From the NCBI GenBank assembly GCA_016789865.1, contig JAEUPC010000241.1, positions 1-64,000 on the forward strand: 64,000 bases of DNA. Reading direction: 5' to 3'. This DNA is from Rubrivivax sp. Its GTDB lineage: Bacteria; Pseudomonadota; Gammaproteobacteria; Burkholderiales; Burkholderiaceae_C. The position numbers and the translations under genes were made by a program. Shown here one piece after another: positions 44,419 to 52,480 of the stretch. Position 1 is the first letter of the stretch. The number at the start of each line of letters is the position of its first letter. The notes beneath the pieces are model-generated. The model did not search any database. It was not told the origin of the DNA and worked only from the letters and a program-made list of their open reading frames with translations.

Positions 44419-45210
44419 GTGCAGACCCTGACCCAGACTTCGATCCCGGTTCCGTCCCTTGCCTTCCGGGCCGCCGTGCCGCCGTTGGCAGGCGCCTCGT
44501 CGGCCTTCGCCGGCAGTCAGGCCGCGCCCTCGCGGCCTGCGAACACTGCGATGACGACGATGCCGCCGCTGATGCCCGCCGCCCAGCCGCGCACTACCGG
44601 TCAGGCCGTGGCGCCCACGGCCGCACCGACGCCCGTGACGCCGCTGCGCTCCACGCGCCTGGCGGCGCTCGGCCATGCGCTGATGCAGCACCTGGAGACG
44701 CCTCTCATCGTCACCGACGCGATGGGCGCGGTGCTCGAGTGCAACCCGGCGGCCACGCGCCGCGTCGAGCGCTGCGAGGGCCTGTGGCTGGACGCCGCCG
44801 GCCGCCTGGCGGTGCGTCAAGGCGGGCGCTGGGTGCCGATCACCAAGTGGCACGCCGAGCTGGTGGCCGGCCGCGGCGTGACGCTGCTGCTCGAAGCCGA
44901 GGGTGCCGCGATGCAGCTCGCGCTCAAGCCGATGACCGTGCACGATGGCGGCCTGGGCACCACGACCTGGGTGCTGGCCACCGTGGAGCGCGTGGTGCTG
45001 ACGCGGGCCGACGCGATGCGCCGCCGCTTTCGGTTCACGCGCACGCAAGCCCGCCTGGCCGAGATGCTGTGCCAAGGCATGCGCCCGGCCAGCGCGGCCG
45101 AGGCGCTGGGCGTGAAGATCTCCACTGTGCGCACGCACGTGGGCGAGATGTACGAAAAGACCGGCACGCACAGCCAGGCGCAGCTGGTGGCGCTGCTGCA
45201 CGCCTGCTGA
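44419..45210 (+). CDS. LuxR-type helix-turn-helix regulator with PAS-like domain
   Basis: 263-residue regulator. A Pro/Ala-rich N-terminal 80 residues, a PAS-like segment (LIVTDAMGAVLECNPAA, about 97-113) and a C-terminal LuxR/GerE HTH (FTRTQARLAEMLCQGMRPASAAEALGVKISTVRTHV, in several blocks, about 210-255). The start is GTG at 44419 because a perfect AGGAGG lies 6 bases upstream (44407-44412); the open frame extends to 44176 but without a comparable site. Divergent from the diguanylate cyclase gene; target genes are unknown. Confidence 0.85.
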   Translation: MQTLTQTSIPVPSLAFRAAVPPLAGASSAFAGSQAAPSRPANTAMTTMPPLMPAAQPRTTGQAVAPTAAPTPVTPLRSTRLAALGHALMQHLETPLIVTDAMGAVLECNPAATRRVERCEGLWLDAAGRLAVRQGGRWVPITKWHAELVAGRGVTLLLEAEGAAMQLALKPMTVHDGGLGTTTWVLATVERVVLTRADAMRRRFRFTRTQARLAEMLCQGMRPASAAEALGVKISTVRTHVGEMYEKTGTHSQAQLVALLHAC

Positions 45211-45237
45211 ACGCCGCGGCCGGCGCCGCGTCGACGA

Positions 45238-45257
45238 CGCCGCCGTTGCGGGCGGCG
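45238..45257 (+). terminator. Hairpin after the LuxR-type gene
   Basis: A 7-bp perfect GC stem (CGCCGCC/GGCGGCG) with a 6-base loop begins 28 bases after the stop codon. No T-run follows. A 16-base perfect palindrome lies 45 bases further on, also between the convergent genes. Confidence 0.45.
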
Positions 45258-45301
45258 CTCGGGAGGATGGCTCTCGCGCTGTCGCGCCGTTGCGCTGTCG
45301 C

Positions 45302-45317
45302 CCTCAAGCGCTTGAGG
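45302..45317. other. 16-base perfect palindrome CCTCAAGCGCTTGAGG
   Basis: Perfect dyad symmetry with no spacer, between the ends of the convergent LuxR-type and M16 peptidase genes. Too short a loop for a stable RNA hairpin as written, but AAGCGCTT could open to a loop; it may be part of a bidirectional terminator or a protein site. Confidence 0.5.
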
Positions 45318-45336
45318 CCTTGGGCGCTCAATCGGC

Positions 45337-46620
45337 TCAGTCGCCCAGGGCCTGCCTCAGACGATCCCGCGTGCCCCGGCCCACCGCGCCGGTCAGCGCC
45401 ACCGCCGGCGGCTGCACCAACAGACGCTCGAAGAACGCGCGCACCTGCTCGGCGCTGACGGCCTGCGTGCGCAGCGCCAGTTCATCGTCGCGCCGCGGCC
45501 GGCCGGTGGAGAACCAGTGCAACGCCGCGTCCTCCAGCCAACGCAGCCCGCGCTCCTGCGCGCGCAACCCGCGCACGGCGAGCTGGCGCTGCGCGCGCAG
45601 CAGCTCACCGGGCGCAGCCTGCGCGGCCTGCTCGTGCAGCAGCGCCTTCACCTCTACCAGCAACGAGGCCACGTCGGCCGGCGCCAGGCTGGCCTCGATG
45701 ACGAACTGCCCGCACATGTCCAGCACGTCGGCCGAGCAGGCGGTGTAGTACGCAAGGCCGCGCTGCTCGCGCACGCGGTCCAGCAGCGGCGAGCTCATGC
45801 CCTCGCCGAACACGGCCGCCGCCACCGCGGCCAGCGGATCATCGGCGCGGCGGCTGGGCACCGGGTAGCCGAGCACCAGATGTGACTGGCTCGAACCGGC
45901 CAGCGCGCGCGTCAGCACGCCGCCGCGCCACGATGCAGGCGCCACCGCGGCCGGCACACCGGCGGGCATGGCGCCAAAAGCCCTCTCGGCCTCGCGCAAC
46001 ACCGCATCGGGGTCGACCGCGCCGACCACGCCGACCACCGTCTGCCCGGCGCGGTAGCCCTCGGCCCGGTAGGCCAGCAAGTCGGCGCGCGTGAAGCGCT
46101 CCAGGTTGCGCCGGCTGCCCATCACCGGTTGCGCCGCCGGGTGCATGCCGAACGAGGCCTTGTCGAAGAGCTTGAAGGCCGTGGACACCGGATCGTCCTC
46201 GTCCTCGGCGTACTCCTGCAGCAGCACCTGGCGTTCGCGTTCGAGCTCGGCCTCGGGCAGGCTCGGGTACAGCACGATCTCCGCCAGCATGCGCAGCATG
46301 TCGCCGGCGTGCCCGGGCAGGCCGCGCATGTAGAACGCCGTGTGGTCCTTGTCGGTGTGCGCGTTGACCTCGGCGCCCAGGGTCTCGGCCTCGAGGTTCA
46401 CCTGGCGCGCATCGCGCTTGCGCACGCCGCCGGGGGTCGGCAACTCCGTGCCCTTGAAAGCCATGTGCTCGAGCACGTGGCCGATGCCGTTCAGCCGCGT
46501 GCTCTCGTTGGCACTGCCCCAGCGCACGAACACCGCCACGCTGCACGTGCCGGCATGCGGCGCCTGCCCCACCAGCAGGCGCAGCCCGTTGGCCAGCGTG
46601 TGCGTGTGTTGTTCGATCAA
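45337..46620 (-). CDS. M16 family zinc metallopeptidase
   Basis: 427-residue pitrilysin/processing-peptidase family protein. Inverted zinc motif HxxEH is intact (HVLEHMAFKGT near residue 48), followed by NLEAETLGAEVNAHT and ERERQVLLQEYAEDEDDP with the third zinc-ligand glutamate. The second half-domain has GEGMSSPLLDRVREQRGLAY, including the R/Y pair. No signal peptide is seen, so it is probably cytoplasmic. The start is a TTG at 46620; no ATG or GTG precedes the conserved NGLRLL region, and the ribosome site is poor, so the start is uncertain. Confidence 0.88.
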   Translation of the reverse strand: MIEQHTHTLANGLRLLVGQAPHAGTCSVAVFVRWGSANESTRLNGIGHVLEHMAFKGTELPTPGGVRKRDARQVNLEAETLGAEVNAHTDKDHTAFYMRGLPGHAGDMLRMLAEIVLYPSLPEAELERERQVLLQEYAEDEDDPVSTAFKLFDKASFGMHPAAQPVMGSRRNLERFTRADLLAYRAEGYRAGQTVVGVVGAVDPDAVLREAERAFGAMPAGVPAAVAPASWRGGVLTRALAGSSQSHLVLGYPVPSRRADDPLAAVAAAVFGEGMSSPLLDRVREQRGLAYYTACSADVLDMCGQFVIEASLAPADVASLLVEVKALLHEQAAQAAPGELLRAQRQLAVRGLRAQERGLRWLEDAALHWFSTGRPRRDDELALRTQAVSAEQVRAFFERLLVQPPAVALTGAVGRGTRDRLRQALGD

Positions 46621-46694
46621 TCGCGGCGGGACGAGATGGATGCGCCGTGGATGTATCGCAGCTCGGCGCGTTCAGGCCGCCCCGGCGTGCCGGC

Positions 46695-47771
46695 TCAAGC
46701 CACCACGCGCAGCCCTGCCTTCGCCGACGCCTGCATGCGCCCGACCACCGCTGCCTGCTCGAAACCGTGACGGCCGAAGATGCCCAGCACCGCGTCCACC
46801 GACGCGGCGTCGCAGGCCACCAGCAGCCCGCCACTGGTCTGCGGGTCCGTCAGCAGCGCCTTGTCTTCGGCCGCAAAGTCCGCCGGCAGCGACACGTCCT
46901 TGCCGTAGCCGGCCCAGTTGCGGCCCGACGCGCCGGTCACGTAGCCCTGCGCGGCCAGCGCCCGCACGCCCGGCAGCTGCGGCACCGCTCGCCAGTCGAT
47001 CTGCACTTCGGCGCCGGCGCCGCGTGCCATCTCCAGGCCGTGGCCGGCGAGGCCGAAGCCGGTGACGTCGGTGAGCGCGTGCACGCCCGGCAGCTCGGCC
47101 AGCTCGGGGCCTGGCGTGTTCAGCTTGGTGGTGTTGGCGATCATCTGCGCGTAGCCCGCATCGCCCAGCTGCCCCTTCTTCAGCGCTGCGCTCATCACGC
47201 CCACCCCCAGCGGCTTGCCGAGCACGAGCACGTCGCCGGCCTTCGCGTCGGCGTTGCGCTTCACGCGCTTGGGGTGCACGAGGCCCAGCGCCACGAGGCC
47301 GTAGATCGCCTCCACCGAGTCGATGGTGTGGCCGCCGGCCACCGGGATGCCCGCGGCGCGGCACACGCTGGTGCCGCCGTCGAGGATGCGGCCGATGGTC
47401 GCCGTGCTCAGCACGTTGATCGGCATGCCGACCAGCGCCAGCGCGAGGATCGGCCGCCCGCCCATTGCGTAGACGTCGCTGATGGCGTTGGTGGCGGCGA
47501 TGCGGCCGAAGTCGAACGGGTCGTCGACGATCGGCATGAAGAAGTCGGTGGTGGCGATCAGCGCCTGCTCGTCGTTGAGCTGGTACACCGCCGCGTCGTC
47601 GGCGGTCTCGATGCCCACCAGCAGCTCCTTGGGCACCGCCATCGACGCAGTGCCCTTGAGGATTTCACTGAGCACGCCCGGCGCGATCTTGCAGCCGCAG
47701 CCGCCGCCGTGCGAAAGCGAGGTCAGGCGGGGCTCGGCGGCGATGGTGGCGTTCTTGTCGGGGGCGTTCAT
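46695..47771 (-). CDS. selD: Selenide, water dikinase (selenophosphate synthetase)
   Basis: 358-residue SelD making selenophosphate from selenide and ATP. The Gly-rich active loop HGGGCGCK (21-28) carries Cys25 and Lys28, equivalent to E. coli Cys17 and Lys20, so this is a Cys rather than a Sec form. ATTDFFMPIVDDPFDFG and GGHTIDS bind ATP and metal. It lies 77 bases downstream of senB on the same strand. In selenoneine clusters this SelD homologue is called SenC; no selA or selB is in the window, so a dedicated role for selenoneine is likely, with tRNA or protein use not excluded. Confidence 0.94.
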   Translation of the reverse strand: MNAPDKNATIAAEPRLTSLSHGGGCGCKIAPGVLSEILKGTASMAVPKELLVGIETADDAAVYQLNDEQALIATTDFFMPIVDDPFDFGRIAATNAISDVYAMGGRPILALALVGMPINVLSTATIGRILDGGTSVCRAAGIPVAGGHTIDSVEAIYGLVALGLVHPKRVKRNADAKAGDVLVLGKPLGVGVMSAALKKGQLGDAGYAQMIANTTKLNTPGPELAELPGVHALTDVTGFGLAGHGLEMARGAGAEVQIDWRAVPQLPGVRALAAQGYVTGASGRNWAGYGKDVSLPADFAAEDKALLTDPQTSGGLLVACDAASVDAVLGIFGRHGFEQAAVVGRMQASAKAGLRVVA

Positions 47772-47848
47772 GGTTCGGCGTTCTCCGGGAAGACAGGATG
47801 TGGCACGTATCGGGCCGGGATGGGCGCGGCGTGATGATGCCGCTCTGT

Positions 47849-48844
47849 TCAACCCGAGGGGCGTTGCCGCAGCAGCCGCTGCACGATGCGCTGCAGCGCC
47901 GCCGACTCGGCCTGGGGCGAGAACAGCGCCGCGCGCGCCTCGATCTGGCGTGCCAGCGCCGGCAGCATAGCTGCATCGTCGCGGGCGCGCTCGATGAGGG
48001 TTGCCAGCGCCTTGGCGTCGCCCACCGGGAAGTAGCCCCCGTAGTCGGCGCCGAGCAGGCCGACATTGCCGTCCATGCGCGAGCCGAGCACCGGCGTGCC
48101 CGAGCGGATGGCCTCGATCACCACCTGTGCCCCGCCCTCCATCACGCTGGGGTGCACCAGCACATGGGCCTGCTGGATGCGCCGGCGCGCCTGCCCATGC
48201 CCGAGCGCGCCGAGCCAGCGGTAGTGCGGGTGCTCGGCCATCAGCGCGCGCGCCTGCTGCGCCAGGTTCTCGTCGAGCCCCTGGCCGATGTGGTCGAAAC
48301 GCAGGTCGCCGCGACCGGCGAGCCGGCGGATCGCGGCGAACCAGGTGGCCGGGTCCTTCTCGTCGCGCAGGTGGCCCACCATCACCGCGCGCAGGGTGTT
48401 GCGCGGCTTGTCCGGTCGCGGCCGGCGCGCCGAGCACGACTGCAGCACGACGTGGCAACGCGTCCGCCAGCGCGCCGGCAAGCGCGCGGGGCCGAGTTCG
48501 TTGAGCACGACGAAGGCATCGGCCAGCTCGAGCGAGCGCTGCGCATCGGCGTCCTCGTCGATGTCACGGTACAGATCGGTGCCGGTCAGCGCCAGCAGCA
48601 ACGGCGCACGCGGTCGCGCCGCGCGCCATGCGGCGATCGAGGCCGCCGAGCGCCGCGCGTGCAGCGCGATCATCAGCGCGTCGTCGGCCGACCGAGCGTC
48701 GCCATCGGGCTTCCACAGCTTGGTCAGCCGCACGCTGTAAGCTGGGCCGAGCAGCCGCGCCCAACGTTGGGCGGTGCGCCAGTTGCCGTTGTTGGCATCG
48801 GCCAGCGCGGGCGTGACGATGACGATCTGGGGCTTGCGATGCAC
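47849..48844 (-). CDS. senB: Selenosugar synthase SenB (TIGR04348-family glycosyltransferase)
   Basis: 331-residue GT4-fold protein. The N-terminus IVIVTPALADANNGNWRTAQ marks the TIGR04348 family, characterised as SenB, which uses selenophosphate and a UDP-sugar to make a 1-selenosugar. C-terminal donor block HVLVHPSVMEGGAQVVIEAI is present. Neighbours fit precisely: selD after it, senA divergent. The GTG at 48844 is the only start close to the first beta strand; it overlaps the proposed ATG of senA on the other strand by six bases, leaving regulation to the repeat region just beyond. Confidence 0.92.
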   Translation of the reverse strand: MHRKPQIVIVTPALADANNGNWRTAQRWARLLGPAYSVRLTKLWKPDGDARSADDALMIALHARRSAASIAAWRAARPRAPLLLALTGTDLYRDIDEDADAQRSLELADAFVVLNELGPARLPARWRTRCHVVLQSCSARRPRPDKPRNTLRAVMVGHLRDEKDPATWFAAIRRLAGRGDLRFDHIGQGLDENLAQQARALMAEHPHYRWLGALGHGQARRRIQQAHVLVHPSVMEGGAQVVIEAIRSGTPVLGSRMDGNVGLLGADYGGYFPVGDAKALATLIERARDDAAMLPALARQIEARAALFSPQAESAALQRIVQRLLRQRPSG

Positions 48845-50212
48845 GATGATGAAGGCTTAGCGGCCAACGTGGTGGCCAACGTGGTGGCCAACGTGGTGGC
48901 CATCGTGGTGGCCGACGGCCGGGCGGGTGCCGCAGGCGCCGCCCGCGCGGCCGGGGCGCAAGGCACCGCCGCTCCATCGGCCGGGGCGCCGTGTGGGGTT
49001 CCCGAGGCCGCGCGCCAGGCGCGCCAGGGAGATGCGTGTGCGCTGGCTGAAGCCCTGGTGGCGAGCCGGCACGACACCCTGGCGACGTTTGCCGCCTACG
49101 AGCGTGCGCTGCCCGGCTTGCAGGTGCCGCGGCGCGCCGAGTTGAACCCGCCGCTGTGGGAGCTGGGCCACATCGGCTGGTTCCAGGAGTACTGGCTCGG
49201 CCGCAACCCCCTGCGCGCTCAGGGCCACCGGGCCGACCCGCAGGCCCCGCGCGCAGTGCCGCTGCGGCCCGATGCCGACCGGCTGTACAACTCCAGCGAG
49301 GTTGCGCACGACACGCGCTGGTCGCTCCCGCTGCCCGATGCGGGTGCCACCCGCGGCGAGCTGGCCGTGCAGCTCGAACAGTCCCTGGCGTGCCTGGCTG
49401 CGCTGGGCGGCACCGGCGACGACGATGCGCTGTACTTCTACCGCCTCGCGCTGCTGCACGAAGACATGCACCACGAGGCGGCGCTGTACATGGCGCAGGG
49501 GCTGGGCTTCCCCATCGACGACGGCGGGCGCTGGCAGCCGCAACCGCTGCCCCCTGCACCGGGCGAACTGCGCTTCGATGCCGCGGCCTGGTCGCTGGGC
49601 AACGAGCAGCCCGCGGGCTTCGTGTTCGACAACGAGTTCGGCCGCTGCGTGGTGAACACCGGGCCCTTTGCCATCGACGCGCAGGCCTGCCGCTGGGCCG
49701 ACTTCGTGCCGTTCATCGAAGCCGGCGGTTATGCCAAGCCGAGCCTGTGGAGCGCCACCGGCTGGGCCTGGCGCCAGGTACAGCAGGCCGAGGCGCCGCG
49801 CCATGTGCGCCGCGCCAACGGCGGCTGGGAACAACAGCGCCACGGCCGCTGGCAGGCGCTGAACCTGCATGAAGCGGCGTGCCACCTCACGCAGCACGAG
49901 GCCCACGCATGGTGCCGCTGGGCCGGCCGGCGCCTGCCCACCGAGGCCGAGTGGGAACGCGCCGCGCTCACGCGCCCCGGCGCCTTCCGCTGGGGCGACG
50001 TGTGGGAGTGGACCGCCTCGCCCTTCATGCCCCACGAGGGTTTCCACCCCCACCCCTACCGCGACTACTCGGCGCCATGGTTCGACGGCCGACCGGTGTT
50101 GCGCGGCGCCTCGTTCATGACACAGCCGCGCATGAGCCACCCGCGCTATCGCAACTACTTTCCGCCCCATCGCAACGACGTGCCGGCCGGGCTGCGCAGC
50201 TGCGCGTTGTAG
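48839..50212 (+). CDS. senA: Selenoneine synthase SenA (EgtB-like)
   Basis: EgtB-type nonheme iron enzyme of about 457 residues that would couple the selenosugar to hercynine. N-terminal DinB-like domain: ELGHIGWF and the HxxxHxE iron motif HEDMHHE (His207, His211, Glu213). C-terminal formylglycine-generating-enzyme fold: RRLPTEAEWERAAL, GDVWEWTASPF and RNYFPPHRNDVPAGLR. Distinguished from EgtB by context (senB, selD, selenate transporter). The start is uncertain: ATG 48839 makes the 12-base repeats encode NVVA units, whereas GTG 48905 or 48908 would leave them as leader DNA and suits the family length better. Confidence 0.9.
   Translation: MHDDEGLAANVVANVVANVVAIVVADGRAGAAGAARAAGAQGTAAPSAGAPCGVPEAARQARQGDACALAEALVASRHDTLATFAAYERALPGLQVPRRAELNPPLWELGHIGWFQEYWLGRNPLRAQGHRADPQAPRAVPLRPDADRLYNSSEVAHDTRWSLPLPDAGATRGELAVQLEQSLACLAALGGTGDDDALYFYRLALLHEDMHHEAALYMAQGLGFPIDDGGRWQPQPLPPAPGELRFDAAAWSLGNEQPAGFVFDNEFGRCVVNTGPFAIDAQACRWADFVPFIEAGGYAKPSLWSATGWAWRQVQQAEAPRHVRRANGGWEQQRHGRWQALNLHEAACHLTQHEAHAWCRWAGRRLPTEAEWERAALTRPGAFRWGDVWEWTASPFMPHEGFHPHPYRDYSAPWFDGRPVLRGASFMTQPRMSHPRYRNYFPPHRNDVPAGLRSCAL
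48863..48910 (+). repeat. Four 12-base tandem repeats at the senA/senB divergence
   Basis: Unit GCCAACGTGGTG at 48863-48874, 48875-48886 and 48887-48898, then GCCATCGTGGTG at 48899-48910. Successive units create GGCCA-N6-TGGCC dyads. They lie just inside the possible senA start and 19 bases from the senB start, where a shared promoter region would be expected, so they may be operator repeats rather than coding sequence. Confidence 0.85.
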
Positions 50213-50375
50213 CCGCGGCCCGCCATGGCGCAGGGGCGCCGCTCGGTGCGGGCCCGGCGTAACCGCGCCGCCCGTCTGTAAGAACACCGCCCTCGGACGC
50301 GACCCAGTCCGGGTCACCGGATCCTTGCCCATGTCCGACCCGATCCCTGGCCGAGCCTGCCACGCGCGGCGGAGT

Positions 50376-51365
50376 TCAAGCGCGCGCGACGAACACCCCG
50401 AACCAGCCTTGCGGGTCGGTGAAGCAGCGCACGGCGCCGTAGCCGGCCGCGTGCAGCAGCGCCTCGAAGCCGGCCGCCCGCCACTTGTACGAGTTCTCGG
50501 TGTGGATGCGCTCGCCCGCGCCGAAGCGGCGCTCGCCGCCTTCACCGCTGCCGGCGGCTCCCTGCGGCCAGCGCACGGTGAGCGTTTCGCGCGCCTCCAG
50601 ATGCATCTCGATGCGCGAGTGGCGCGTATCGAACAACGCCACATGCCGCCACTGCCGCAGATCGAAGTCGGTGCCAAGGAGTGCGTTCAGCCGCCGCAGC
50701 AGGTTGAGGTTGAAGGCCGCGGTCACGCCCAGCGGGTCGTCGTAGGCCAGTTCCAGCGCGGCGCGGTCCTTCACCAGGTCGGCACCGATCAGCAGGCTGC
50801 CGCCCTGCCGGCATTGGGCACGGGCCTGGGACAGCAGCCGCACGGCCTCGGCCGGGGCGAAGTTGCCGATGCTCGAGCCTGGGTAGAAGACGAGCGCCGG
50901 GCCGTCCACGAGTTCAGCCGGCAGCGCCAGCCGCGTGGCGAAGTCCTGCCCCACGCCCACGAGGTCCACGGCCGGGTGCTCGCGCTGCAGCCCGGCCAAC
51001 GCCTCGCGCAGGTAGTCCACCGAGATGTCGACGGCGACGTAACGCCTTGGCTGCACGGCCGCAAAGAGCTTCGCCGCCTTGGCGCAGCTGCCCGCACCCA
51101 GGTCCACCATCACCGGCTGCGGGCCGGTGCCGCCGAGTACGGCGTCGGCGATCGCCGCGCCCTGCGCGGCGAAGATGCCGGCTTCGGTGCGCGTGGGGTA
51201 GTACTCGTCCAGCTCGGTGATCGCGTCGAACAGGCGCGAGCCCAGCAGGTCGTAGAAGAACTTGGGCGACACCGCCGCCGCGCTTGCACGCAGCCCCGCC
51301 TCGGCCTCGGCAGCCAGCAAGCCCGCGTCGAGTGAATCGAGCTGGAAGAAACGGGGTGCCTTCAT
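50376..51365 (-). CDS. egtD: L-histidine N-alpha-methyltransferase EgtD
   Basis: 329-residue SAM-dependent methyltransferase that trimethylates histidine to hercynine, the acceptor for sulfur (ergothioneine) or selenium (selenoneine). Landmarks are FFQLDSL, LLGSRLFDAITELDEYYPTR (two blocks), SAM motif MVDLGAGSCAKA (about 107-118) and FYPGSSIGNFAPAEA. It converges on senA with 163 bases between the stops. The absence of EgtA, EgtC and EgtE agrees with a short selenoneine or ergothioneine route of EgtB/EgtD type. Confidence 0.95.
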   Translation of the reverse strand: MKAPRFFQLDSLDAGLLAAEAEAGLRASAAAVSPKFFYDLLGSRLFDAITELDEYYPTRTEAGIFAAQGAAIADAVLGGTGPQPVMVDLGAGSCAKAAKLFAAVQPRRYVAVDISVDYLREALAGLQREHPAVDLVGVGQDFATRLALPAELVDGPALVFYPGSSIGNFAPAEAVRLLSQARAQCRQGGSLLIGADLVKDRAALELAYDDPLGVTAAFNLNLLRRLNALLGTDFDLRQWRHVALFDTRHSRIEMHLEARETLTVRWPQGAAGSGEGGERRFGAGERIHTENSYKWRAAGFEALLHAAGYGAVRCFTDPQGWFGVFVARA

Positions 51366-51434
51366 CGTATCGTCCTGGTGGGCGGTTCGCTGCACCCGGC
51401 GATCAGGTCGATCGGCGGGTCGCACGGCGCCACC

Positions 51435-51478
51435 CTTGCGGCCCGGGGCCTTCGGGGTCGGCCCCCTGTTGCCGCAAG
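51435..51478. promoter_or_regulatory. Long imperfect stem-loop upstream of the selenate transporter
   Basis: CTTGCGGC (51435-51442) pairs perfectly with GCCGCAAG (51471-51478) and inside it GGGGCC (51445-51450) with GGCCCC (51460-51465), around a 9-base loop. It lies between divergent egtD and the binding-protein gene, so it could be a leader structure for either transcript. Confidence 0.5.
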
Positions 51479-51490
51479 TCCCAGCGTCGC

Positions 51491-51517
51491 ACTCTAGCAG
51501 CGCAGCGCCGATAGAGT
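51491..51517. promoter_or_regulatory. ACTCTA-N15-TAGAGT inverted repeat
   Basis: Perfect 6-base dyad with a 15-base spacer, 42 bases before the ATG of the binding-protein gene and 126 bases before egtD. Size and place suit an operator for a dimeric regulator controlling the divergent genes. No regulator gene is adjacent. Confidence 0.45.
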
Positions 51518-51558
51518 CGCGGCCTGTCCCTTGACCCTTACAGCCAGGAGAGAGCGTC

Positions 51559-52434
51559 ATGATCAGCTTGTCCCCCTCGCGCACCCTGCGTGCGCTGGCC
51601 ACCGTCGCGCTTGTCGGCTTCGGTGCCTTCGCCCACGCGCAGCAGGTGTTCCGCGTCACCACCATCCCCGAGGAAGCGGCCACCGAACAGGTGCGCAAGT
51701 TCACCCCGATCGCTTCTTACCTCGAGAAGCGGCTGGGCATGAAGGTCGAGTTCACCCCCGTCAACGACTACCCCGCCGCCGTCGAAGCCCTGGTCAACAA
51801 GAAGGTCGACCTGGTCTGGTTCGGCGGCTTCACGCACGTGCAGGCGCAGTTGCGCTCCGGCGGCAAGATCATCCCCATCGCGCAGCGCGAGGAAGACACC
51901 AAGTTCCAGTCGGTGTTCATCGCCAAGACCGACTCGGGCATCAAGACCCTGTCCGACCTGAAGGGCAAGCAGATCAGCTTCGGCTCGCAGAGCAGCACCT
52001 CGGGCCACCTGATGCCGCGCAACTTCCTGCTGGAGGCCGGCCTCAACCCCGAGAAGGACTTCAAGCGCATCGCCTACAGCGGGGCGCACGACGCCACCAT
52101 CGCCTCGGTGGTCAGCGGCAAGGTCGAGGCCGCCGCGCTCGACATCACCGTGTGGCGCAAGTTCGTCAGCGAGAACAAGGTCGACACCAAGGCGGTCAAC
52201 GTCTTCTACACGACGCCGCCGTTCTTCAACTACAACTGGTCGGTGCATGCCGACCTGCCCGCGGCGCTGCGCGAGAAGATCACCAAGGCCTTGCTCGACC
52301 TGGACGCCGGCACGCCCGAGGGCAAGGAGATCCTGCAGCTGAACCGGGCCACGCGCTACATCCCCACCAAGGCCGAGAATTACAAGGGCCTGGAGGCCGC
52401 CGGGCGCAGCGCCGGGCTGATTGGCGCGCCTTGA
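51559..52434 (+). CDS. Putative selenate ABC transporter substrate-binding protein
   Basis: 291-residue periplasmic binding protein of the PhnD superfamily. Signal peptide (about 1-27, GFGAFAHA before QQVFRV). FTPIASYLEKRLGMKVEFTPV, VDLVWFGGFT, and SFGSQSSTSGHLMPR, which binds an oxyanion in relatives. The subgroup annotated as selenate transporter component (TIGR04553-like) is found beside selD genes, and the context here agrees; phosphonate or phosphite remain alternatives. Ribosome site AGGAGAG precedes the ATG. Confidence 0.88.
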   Translation: MISLSPSRTLRALATVALVGFGAFAHAQQVFRVTTIPEEAATEQVRKFTPIASYLEKRLGMKVEFTPVNDYPAAVEALVNKKVDLVWFGGFTHVQAQLRSGGKIIPIAQREEDTKFQSVFIAKTDSGIKTLSDLKGKQISFGSQSSTSGHLMPRNFLLEAGLNPEKDFKRIAYSGAHDATIASVVSGKVEAAALDITVWRKFVSENKVDTKAVNVFYTTPPFFNYNWSVHADLPAALREKITKALLDLDAGTPEGKEILQLNRATRYIPTKAENYKGLEAAGRSAGLIGAP

Positions 52435-52480
52435 GCGGCCCCGCGCCCCGCCCGGCTGCCGTTCGCGAAAGCGCGCCGAA

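Noticed and set aside
47690..47700. Possible selenocysteine codon in selD
   Set aside because: The frame is open and the active-site residues are encoded as Cys, so no TGA recoding is needed.
48839..50212. Ergothioneine biosynthesis EgtB instead of SenA
   Set aside because: The enzyme fold is the same, but the adjacent TIGR04348-type SenB, selD and selenate transporter favour the selenium enzyme; a profile comparison would settle it.
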